The translations under genes were made by a program, and so were the position numbers. The notes under the pieces were generated by a model. It saw only the letters and a program-made list of their open reading frames with translations. It was not told the DNA's origin and did no database searches. DNA of 11,089 nt from Ichthyophonus hoferi (taxonomy: Eukaryota > Opisthokonta > Ichthyosporea > Ichthyophonida > Ichthyophonidae): NCBI GenBank assembly GCA_002751075.1, contig NAOQ01000853.1, forward strand, positions 5,142-16,230, given 5' to 3'. Positions 9,201 to 11,089 of the stretch are shown here, piece by piece; the stretch's first letter is position 1, and the number at the start of each line of letters is the position of its first letter.

Positions 9201-10897
9201 ATAAGCATGCTAATATATATATACTAACCTATCCTATAGCCAATTCACTCCTTTACACTCTTTATATCTCTGTCTTCCAATTCACTGGCTTATTTATAAT
9301 ATAATTCTACTAACCTATCTATACCTATATCCAGATCATAAGATTAAGTTGCTCCGTTTCCTATGTGATAGAGTTAATCGCCATGATAAATTTAGGACTT
9401 TTATGGAGCAAGAAATAGACCCTGAAACATGTAGGTGATGGTGTGCTGTGTCGTATTATAGTATATGTTATTATACTATGTTGTATTATAGTATATGTTA
9501 TTATACTATGTTGTATTATAGTATATGTTATTATACTGGATTATTTTATATTATGTGTTATTATATTATATTATATTATATTATATTATATTATATATGT
9601 TTTATACATTAATTGCCATTGGTGGTTTATATTTGCTATGAATATATATGGAGCGTGAGGCCCCAGGTTAGTGTATGTGGGTGTTGTGTGTTGTATCACA
9701 TGTAATATTTAATCTTATTTTAAATTTTTTTCTCTTATATTATTCTATCCTATCCTACCCTACCCTATCATATCCCATCCCATCCTACCCTACCCTATCA
9801 TATCCTATCCCATCCTACCCTACCCTATCATATCCCATCCCATCCTACCCTACCCTATCATATCCTATCCCATCCTACCCTAACCTATCATATTCTATCC
9901 CATCCTCTCTCTCTCTTCTCACCTTAGGGGTGGAGGAACTGGGGCGAATTAACGAAGAAATAGATGAAAGAATAAAAGAGGAGACTAATAGAATAGCCGA
10001 GGAGAGAGAAATGAAAGAGAAAGAACAGAGAGAGAAGGAGGAGAGGGAGGAGACGGAGAGGGAGAGGGAGAGGGACAAGGCTAGGAAAGAGTCTTCAACC
10101 AGGAGGTCTGCTAAACTACGGGGTGGTGTGAGTGGGAGTGAATCGGATACTGCCAATCATATTGCTAGCAAGGGTCAGGCCACCATTACTAGTTGGTTGA
10201 AAGCTGAGGAGGGAGGTGAGTGGTTTATCTATTGGCTGTCTGCGCATTCATTTCTGGTAATGGTGCGAGTGTTGAGAGGAGTATAAATAGACATGTGACC
10301 TATTTGTAGGGTTGGTTTAATTTTAAAAGGTGTTTAATTTTTATGGAAACCAGTTGTTTTTTGTTTTATATTGGATGCGAGGTGGTTGTATCAATGATTG
10401 GTTTGTTATCATACTTTAATGGACATATATTTATAGATTAGATTATATATTAATTAATTGAGTAAGGGAATTGGGTGTTATAAAATATAAAAAAGGTAAT
10501 ATGATTATACTACTACATTATGCCAGTATTGTACTATTCTACTTGCGCGCTACCGTACTATACTACTATATACTGTTATATGTTCTATTACTTAAGGCCA
10601 TCCTCCCTCTCCCTCCCTCTCTCTTTCCCTCTCCCTCCCTATGCTTTATTCAACTTGTAAAGCGTGTATGTCCCACGAAGGAGAAGGGAATGTGGCTACC
10701 AAGCCTAGCGAGACAGAGGGGGTATTACCTATTAGCAGCCATAGCTCTACACCTGGCCTGGTGCAGAACCCCGAGGATGAAAAAGATATACTGGCCTTAA
10801 AGGCCATGCAGGACCAGCAGGCCAAGGTAAAACAAGCCTTGTTGCAGAAGAACGAGGCTATAGAACGCTCTAGCTACTGGGTCTCCGAGAGGGATAG
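52..10897 (+). CDS. Partial multi-exon gene: DDT/PHD/WHIM-like chromatin-associated protein (15 internal exons)
   Basis: Fifteen exons joined by GT-AG introns give about 1,212 codons, with phase conserved at every junction. Model order: charged helix (residues 1-60), low-complexity linker, helical block (about 100-255), Pro/Ser/Thr-rich linker (276-564), DDT-like module (about 588-645), acidic and basic linker (692-874), PHD finger (878-922), WHIM1-like segment (about 1000-1040), E/R/K-rich helix (about 1040-1100), and a C-terminal helical piece. In known families, DDT and WHIM modules contact the ISWI ATPase and linker DNA, and PHD fingers often read histone H3 tails. A nuclear chromatin-remodeler subunit is therefore the best inference. 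The PHD is certain; DDT is probable; WHIM is tentative. No SNF2 ATPase, SET, JmjC or bromodomain is visible, though they may lie outside the window. Both gene ends are missing. Introns occupy 52-10897 between the listed exons, so this span is not one continuous reading frame. Confidence 0.85.
682..1622 (+). other. Intron 1 (941 bp)
   Basis: The intron runs from the donor GTAAGG at 682 to the acceptor TTATTTCAG ending at 1622. Its first 80 bases are G/T-rich and are followed by a T/C tract (about 749-785). The rest is AT-rich with no coding exon I can support. A loose inverted repeat lies near 1190-1215 and 1318-1345 (reported separately). Confidence 0.75.
1190..1345. repeat. Imperfect inverted repeat, possible MITE remnant
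   Basis: The left arm near 1196-1216 (ATAGGTTGGGTTCAACC) is approximately reverse-complementary to the right arm near 1319-1336 (GATTGAACCAACCACATC). The arms enclose about 100 bp of AT-rich sequence. They match with gaps and mismatches, no target-site duplication was confirmed, and there is no coding capacity. The pairing could be chance, since the left arm also contains its own short hairpin (GGTTG...CAACC). Confidence 0.25.
1623..1819 (+). CDS. Exon 2: continuation of the unrecognised helical block
   Basis: The exon enters in phase 0 after TTTCAG and leaves in phase 2 before the donor GTATGT at 1820. The split codon TC|A (Ser) joins correctly to exon 3. It encodes about 65 residues. The first 45 look structured and amphipathic: KTLQDHVTLSHWLQREG, followed by a helix LLEAIQSNKELLHMEHRR. 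They run on directly from the Trp/Tyr-rich end of exon 1, so the two exons probably form one folded or coiled module. The end (NPNPNPPAAMATATSKS) starts the disordered linker of exon 3. Reading past 1819 into the intron soon reaches a stop. Confidence 0.85.
1820..2037 (+). other. Intron 2 with short (CA)n run
   Basis: A 218-bp intron from GTATGT to TCCACAG. It contains TGTATATG-type repeats (about 1880-1960) and a short (AC)n run at about 1975-1990. A reading frame passes through the latter into exon 3, but it is read-through of intron sequence, not coding. Confidence 0.75.
2038..2902 (+). CDS. Exon 3: long Pro/Ser/Thr/Asn-rich disordered linker
   Basis: This 865-nt exon encodes about 288 residues and ends ...RLRPFY in phase 0 before the donor GTAAGT. 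The first third is a basic, proline-rich stretch with repeated SP/TP and SPK/TPK dipeptides (SPKSSKEPSRSPKPVLPKP, then TPTRTPKTPKS). Such sites are typical proline-directed kinase targets and weak minor-groove DNA contacts. The middle has an aromatic/proline cluster (YYMPPPPEGYPALPPRIYGY), and the last third is Ser/Gln/Asn-rich. No folded domain is visible. Linkers like this are common in large metazoan chromatin-complex subunits. The other-frame and antisense open frames across this exon have no splice support. Confidence 0.85.
2903..3590 (+). other. Intron 3 (688 bp), largely minisatellite
   Basis: The intron runs from the donor GTAAGT at 2903 to a strong acceptor with a long C/T tract (about 3540-3588) ending in TGTAG at 3590. 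Its 5' half is the 13-bp minisatellite listed separately. The remainder (3320-3540) is AT-rich with short TATCATAC and TATTC runs and no coding signal. Confidence 0.8.
2917..3318 (+). repeat. 13-bp minisatellite (TATAATATAGGGT) with a TTTAGGG burst
   Basis: About 30 degenerate tandem copies of a 13-mer close to TATAATATAGGGT fill the first 400 bp of intron 3. Variants end in GGAT, GGGC and ATGGT, and some units are shortened. At about 3219-3245 the pattern shifts to three 7-mer units GGGTTTA and a GGGGTAGGG. This resembles TTTAGGG-type telomeric repeat but most simply arises from collapse of the 13-mer. The strand is G-rich, with GGG runs spaced about 10 nt apart. Confidence 0.9.
3591..3674 (+). 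CDS. Exon 4: linker leading into the DDT-like module
   Basis: An 84-nt, 28-codon exon, phase 0 at both ends, between CCCCCTGTAG and GTAAGT. It is acidic and proline-containing (IEDSDLLEYSYPLPEPVMVE), then PYTGDLMM. The last residues LMM run on into VWELIHSYESYLGF of exon 5 and look like the first turn of the DDT helix. A symmetric phase means skipping it would keep frame. Confidence 0.8.
3675..4208 (+). other. Intron 4 (534 bp) with degenerate tandem duplication
   Basis: AT-rich intron from the donor GTAAGT to the acceptor GTGTCAG at 4208. The 3' half contains two related segments described in the duplication entry. Nothing coding is supported in it. Confidence 0.75.
3956..4218 (+). repeat. 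Degenerate tandem duplication including a copied splice acceptor
   Basis: Two blocks recur. ACTGAGACG followed by a G/T-rich then A-rich stretch occurs at 3956 and again at 4104. TAATGATTGGGTAT, four variable bases, then CAGGTGTGGGA occurs at 4064 and 4188 (26 of 29 bases match). The second copy of the latter block is the true acceptor and first bases of exon 5. The first copy carries an equivalent CAG|GTGTGGGA about 124 bp upstream. Confidence 0.75.
4209..4275 (+). CDS. Exon 5: core helix of DDT-like domain
   Basis: A 67-nt exon, phase 0 in and phase 1 out, ending at the donor GTAAGT. It encodes VWELIHSYESYLGFELHESA followed by TI and a split Glu codon. With LMM from exon 4 this matches the DDT start pattern: a hydrophobic helix of the type 'v.eFlhtFs..Lgl' known from BPTF, ACF1 and RSF1. 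DDT modules are three-helix bundles that bind ISWI ATPases or DNA. The match is by eye; a profile search would settle it. Confidence 0.75.
4276..5260 (+). other. Intron 5 (985 bp)
   Basis: The longest intron in the window, from GTAAGT to TTAACCAG. It holds a (TA)n run at 4419-4439 and three copies of a 10-mer like TATCATACTA at about 4696-4726. It also holds the 32-bp minisatellite (4924-5141) and a short CACCAGTG repeat near 5190-5217. I see no further exon. Confidence 0.75.
4924..5141 (+). repeat. 32-bp AT-rich minisatellite
   Basis: Tandem units begin with ACCTTTAT(A/T)CTATTATATTA. Four 32-bp units lie at 4950-4981, 4982-5013, 5014-5045 and 5046-5077. A fifth unit expanded to 48 bp (5078-5125) and a partial sixth follow, with a partial unit before the first. 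Units differ by a few substitutions, with neighbouring subtypes alternating between TTATTC and TTATAC at the same position. Confidence 0.9.
5261..5307 (+). CDS. Exon 6: second helix of DDT-like domain (47-nt micro-exon)
   Basis: A short exon whose first two bases complete GAG from exon 5. It then reads QFKASIESSNVTESL in frame to the donor GTAAGT at 5308. The pattern following exon 5 (a hydrophobic-Glu-Gln-Phe-x-x-x-Ile stretch, then a polar turn and a leucine) resembles the 'sleeFe.aL' element of DDT domains. The CAG|AG tandem acceptor would break phase if the second AG were used, which fixes the start at 5261. Confidence 0.75.
5308..5850 (+). other. Intron 6 (543 bp)
   Basis: AT-rich intron from GTAAGT to GACCTATCAG. 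It includes a small 24-bp-period repeat (GTTAAAGTATTATA at about 5353 and 5377) and the 70-bp tandem duplication listed separately. An earlier acceptor-like TTATTATCAG lies upstream, but reading from it in the required phase meets a stop before the real exon. Confidence 0.7.
5514..5660 (+). repeat. Two-copy 70-bp tandem duplication
   Basis: ATCACACTAC at 5521 and again at 5591 begins two diverged copies. Each continues with a C/T-rich CACCT, an A(C/T)CAATG-like or ACTAATGG stretch, CAATCA, then TAATATAA and an (AT)n run. The offset is exactly 70 bp at the start. The copies differ at roughly one base in five. Confidence 0.8.
5851..5934 (+). CDS. Exon 7: third helix of DDT-like domain and basic linker
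   Basis: An 84-nt exon, phase 0 at both ends, after CTATCAG and before the donor GTATAT at 5935. It encodes LLFLLSLEMPF, then a basic KRNRKKAFN and HLPDWE. The Leu-rich start, continuing from TESL of exon 6, fits the C-terminal DDT helix. The donor is a weaker form than its neighbours, so the boundary is a little less certain. Confidence 0.65.
5935..6436 (+). other. Intron 7 (502 bp)
   Basis: AT-rich intron with T/C-rich segments, the perfect palindrome at 6240-6277, and CTCT and CTAC runs (about 6343-6405) that serve as polypyrimidine tract before the acceptor ACATATAG. No coding signal is supported. Confidence 0.7.
6240..6277. repeat. 38-bp perfect palindrome: TACCAAT-(AT)n-ATTGGTA
   Basis: A continuous (AT)n core is bounded by TACCAAT on the left and its exact reverse complement ATTGGTA on the right, so the whole 38 bp can fold back on itself. 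The arms contain the CCAAT-box core, but there is no promoter context here. Confidence 0.9.
6437..6535 (+). CDS. Exon 8: Cys/acidic-to-basic segment after the DDT-like module
   Basis: A 99-nt, 33-codon exon, phase 0 at both ends, between ATATAG and GTAGGC. It encodes CEDYDLCSEGESTYNMWSLM followed by QHPSHRAERLGKK. The well-conserved-looking WSLMQHPSHRAERLGKK suggests a structured helix, perhaps the extended C-terminal part of the DDT region, but I do not recognise it. Codon use is coding-like, and both neighbouring junctions keep frame. Confidence 0.75.
6536..6786 (+). other. Intron 8 (251 bp)
   Basis: AT-rich, with a short TATATG run near 6555-6580 and a C-rich acceptor region ending CCTCCCAG at 6786. 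No other feature is seen. Confidence 0.75.
6787..7446 (+). CDS. Exon 9: acidic/basic linker, NLS-like clusters and first half of PHD finger
   Basis: A 660-nt exon encoding 220 residues, phase 0 at both ends. It begins VTHNNTTS. An acidic patch (DLIDLDLLNDEDD) is followed by the basic cluster RTRRRKK (model residues 741-747) and a second one, VRKRTRS (about 779-785), both NLS-like. A Ser/Asp-rich stretch and an Arg/Glu then Lys/Arg-rich charged tract (SRERERERES and after) precede the finger. The last 37 residues carry six of the eight PHD ligands: C878, C881, C893, C896, H901 and C904, in LLCDYCDRGYHIFCLDPPL. The donor is GTGGGT at 7447, directly after LAK. The reading frame runs on briefly into intron 9, where it becomes a hydrophobic repeat translation and is not coding. 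Confidence 0.9.
7345..7632 (+). other. PHD zinc finger (C4HC3), split by intron 9
   Basis: The spliced finger has ligands at model residues 878, 881, 893, 896, 901 (His), 904, 919 and 922, spaced C-x2-C-x11-C-x2-C-x4-H-x2-C-x14-C-x2-C. It carries the conserved Trp two residues before the seventh ligand (DDDWYC). PHD fingers bind two zinc ions and usually read the histone H3 N-terminus. The acidic NREDEMLLCDYC stretch resembles fingers that bind H3 tails through backbone pairing. No aromatic cage at the first position is obvious, so preference for unmodified rather than trimethylated K4 is possible but not shown. Confidence 0.95.
7447..7599 (+). repeat. Intron 9 with TATTG/TATTC pentanucleotide repeat
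   Basis: A 153-bp intron dominated from about 7464 to 7565 by degenerate pentamers GTATT, CTATT and TTATT, giving a T-rich strand before the acceptor AAATAG at 7599. Open frames across it are repeat translations continuing from exon 9. Confidence 0.85.
7600..7695 (+). CDS. Exon 10: second half of PHD finger
   Basis: A 96-nt exon, phase 0 at both ends, from AAATAG to GTAAGT. It encodes IPDDDWYCSMC, supplying the last two zinc ligands, then TRVMENGGALSYERLIGTQEG. Skipping this exon would keep frame but remove C919 and C922 and so destroy the finger. Confidence 0.93.
7696..8303 (+). other. Intron 10 (608 bp)
   Basis: AT-rich intron, donor GTAAGT, acceptor CCTCTGCAG. It holds scattered TATTATAC runs and two TGCATGCA motifs in opposite surroundings (about 7919 and 8165). 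A GC-richer island at about 8187-8245 looks exon-like but cannot be placed in phase (see rejected items). Confidence 0.75.
8304..8378 (+). CDS. Exon 11: helical segment after the PHD finger
   Basis: A 75-nt, 25-codon exon, phase 0 at both ends, between CTGCAG and GTAAGT. It encodes SDVRFHGIEVNRDTIGACVY followed by HYLQL. It is hydrophobic/polar alternating and probably part of a folded unit with exons 12-13. I cannot name it independently. Confidence 0.8.
8379..8691 (+). other. Intron 11 (313 bp)
   Basis: The donor is GTAAGT and the acceptor TATACACAG. AT-rich, no repeat array. A frame open from 8509 runs through the intron into exon 12 and beyond; it is intron read-through rather than a separate gene. 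Confidence 0.75.
8692..8806 (+). CDS. Exon 12: region leading into WHIM1-like helix
   Basis: A 115-nt exon, phase 0 in and phase 1 out, with donor GTAAGC. It encodes PECQSELNSEGVLYPNPYAS, a helix LIDVIKHIKSQSL, then CLLPP and the first base of an Asn codon completed by exon 13. The arrangement (a hydrophobic helix, a short turn, then H-K-I-K-L-L) parallels the stretch before WHIM1 in RSF1-type proteins. Confidence 0.82.
8807..9334 (+). other. Intron 12 (528 bp)
   Basis: AT-rich intron from GTAAGC to CTATATCCAG. The middle is the TATATAGTG array listed separately; the rest has no recognisable element. Confidence 0.75.
8971..9107 (+). repeat. 10/40-bp periodic TATATAGTGTATAT array
   Basis: A tandem pattern built on about 10-bp units (TTGTATATAG, TGTGTATA, TGGTATATAG). 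A 40-bp higher unit is seen where ATATAGTGTATA(T/C)GTGTAT is repeated at 9021 and 9061 with a single difference over about 32 bases. Confidence 0.8.
9335..9430 (+). CDS. Exon 13: WHIM1-like motif
   Basis: A 96-nt exon, phase 1 at both ends. The codons across both junctions are Asn (A|AT) and Trp (T|GG). It encodes HKIKLLRFLCDRVNRHDKF then RTFMEQEIDPET. The pattern K-x-x-L-L-x-x-L-C followed by a charged spacer, K-F-x-x-x-h and acidic residues resembles the WHIM1 motif of ISWI partner subunits, notably the corresponding stretch of RSF1 (KLALLKYLC...LKFKNII). WHIM elements contact ISWI and linker DNA. The match is by eye over about 30 residues. Confidence 0.85.
9451..9540 (+). repeat. 30-bp repeat, three copies, each with hairpin potential
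   Basis: Three nearly identical 30-bp units lie at 9451-9480, 9481-9510 and 9511-9540. Each contains ATAGTATA and, six bases later, its exact reverse complement TATACTAT (final copy altered at its end). They start about 20 bp after the splice donor and are followed by a TATAT run. Confidence 0.92.
9745..9900 (+). repeat. 30-bp pyrimidine-rich minisatellite with 60-bp alternating subtypes
   Basis: Five 30-bp units at 9751-9900 are made of pentamers TATCC, TACCC, CATCC and CATAT. Units ending TATCCCATCC and TATC(or TT)CTATCC alternate in order, so the array is best described as a 60-bp higher-order repeat of two subtypes. One strand is almost all C/T with a lone A roughly every five bases. It translates as a Ser-Tyr-Pro repeat, but it lies in an intron between phased exons. 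Confidence 0.93.
9928..10215 (+). CDS. Exon 14: Glu/Arg/Lys-rich helix and Ser/Gly linker
   Basis: A 288-nt exon, phase 1 at both ends; its first two bases complete a Trp codon from exon 13. It encodes VEELGRINEEIDERIKEETN, then about 45 residues of almost pure Glu/Arg/Lys/Met (EREMKEKEQREKEEREETER and on), likely a single alpha-helix or coiled coil. A Ser/Arg-rich RKESSTRRSAKLRGG and a Gly/Ser/Ala linker ending SWLKAEEG follow. The donor is GTGAGT at 10216. The RRSAKLRG part is of the type that follows WHIM segments in chromatin proteins, but that is weak. The Ser/Leu-rich antisense open frame here is a by-product of the purine-rich codons. Confidence 0.88.
10216..10662 (+). other. Intron 14 (447 bp)
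   Basis: The donor is GTGAGT. The AT-rich body ends in a long C/T tract (about 10600-10640) and the acceptor TTGTAAAG at 10662. A frame runs through its 3' end, but it has no coding character before the acceptor. Confidence 0.75.
10663..10897 (+). CDS. Exon 15: linker and charged helical segment
   Basis: A 235-nt exon, phase 1 in (G|CG, Ala) and phase 2 out, with donor GTGGGT at 10898. It starts ACMSHEGEGNVATKPSETEG, continues as a Ser/Pro/Gly linker, then forms a helical stretch (EDEKDILALKAMQDQQAKVK, QALLQKNEAIERSSYW) ending VSERDR. The E-A-I-E-R-S-S-Y-W end is faintly like the WHIM2 'plG.D..grrYW' element, but too diverged to call. The acceptor TAAAG is weaker than others; phase agreement and the preceding C/T tract support it. 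Confidence 0.75.
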
Positions 10898-11089
10898 GTG
10901 GGTTGCATTGCTACCTTAACATGTTTTAAATGGGTTCAAATATGCTTTGATTTGTTCACTAAAGTGGTGCAATTGTAGTAGGTGGTTCTATTGGGTTTGA
11001 TTGGTTAGTATTAATATTAATGATTGTTGATGGGTTTGTATTGGATGAGACTACGTAGTGTCGGCGGGTTGTTATAGTATAGTATATTA
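10898..11089 (+). other. Start of intron 15, open at window end
   Basis: After GTGGGT the sequence turns AT-rich and G/T-rich, with ATTGG-type motifs and no open frame continuing exon 15. No stop or poly(A) signal for the gene is evident, so the coding sequence presumably continues to the right. Confidence 0.7.

Larger units (their letters stand above)
9431..9927 (+). other. Intron 13 (497 bp) with two distinct 30-bp repeats
   Basis: The donor is GTAGGT right after exon 13 and the acceptor CACCTTAG. Two minisatellites, listed separately, occupy most of the intron. The second ends in a (CT)n tract that is the polypyrimidine tract of the acceptor. Confidence 0.85.

Noticed and set aside
9443-9658. 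Hydrophobic Ile/Val/Tyr/Cys-rich open frame resembling a membrane protein
   Set aside because: It is a translation of the 30-bp AT-rich array and following TATAT run within intron 13.
9745-9900. CRISPR-like array (30-bp repeated units)
   Set aside because: Units are directly adjacent without spacers, in a eukaryotic intron.
9675-9926. Ser-Tyr-Pro repeat open frame, possibly a repetitive secreted or structural protein
   Set aside because: It is a translation of the 30-bp intronic minisatellite and joins exon 14 only by read-through. The phased junction 9430/9928 explains the coding part.
9875-10156. Antisense Ser/Leu-rich open frame
   Set aside because: It mirrors the purine-rich Glu/Arg codons of exon 14; no splice, start context or independent coding signal.

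Overview
The window looks like part of one large, intron-rich nuclear gene on the + strand of a eukaryote, most likely an animal. Fifteen internal coding exons can be read. They are joined by GT...AG introns that mostly start with GTAAGT/GTAAGG/GTGAGT-type donors and end in polypyrimidine-plus-AG acceptors. The exons are mixed in base composition. The introns (about 0.15-1 kb) are very AT-rich and full of simple repeats. An AT-rich, compact, animal-type chromatin gene with repeat-filled introns would suit a sponge or another early-branching metazoan, but that placement is only a guess. I see no prokaryotic signals, tRNA, rRNA, transposase, viral element or second gene.

The exons are 52-681, 1623-1819, 2038-2902, 3591-3674, 4209-4275, 5261-5307, 5851-5934, 6437-6535, 6787-7446, 7600-7695, 8304-8378, 8692-8806, 9335-9430, 9928-10215 and 10663-10897. 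The reading phase is continuous across all 14 junctions, giving about 1,212 codons without a stop. The gene is open at both ends: no start codon, terminal stop or poly(A) signal can be assigned.

The predicted protein begins with a charged helical region, followed by an unrecognised helical block and a long Pro/Ser/Thr-rich linker. A DDT-like module follows (exons 4-7). Next come an acidic/basic linker with nuclear-localisation-type clusters and a canonical C4HC3 PHD finger split over exons 9 and 10. After it lie a WHIM1-like segment (exons 12-13), a long Glu/Arg/Lys-rich helix (exon 14) and a further charged helical segment (exon 15). DDT + PHD + WHIM is the kit of large non-catalytic subunits of ISWI-type chromatin remodelers (BPTF/NURF301, ACF1/BAZ, RSF1). 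I cannot assign an exact orthologue, and the apparent order DDT-PHD-WHIM differs from the usual DDT-WHIM-PHD.

The introns hold the other visible structure. There is a 13-bp minisatellite with a short TTTAGGG burst, a 32-bp minisatellite and a 70-bp tandem duplication. There is also a 38-bp perfect CCAAT-(AT)n-ATTGG palindrome, a 10/40-bp periodic array, and two unrelated 30-bp-period arrays in one intron. Near exon 5 lies a duplicated splice acceptor that looks like a decayed copy of the exon start.
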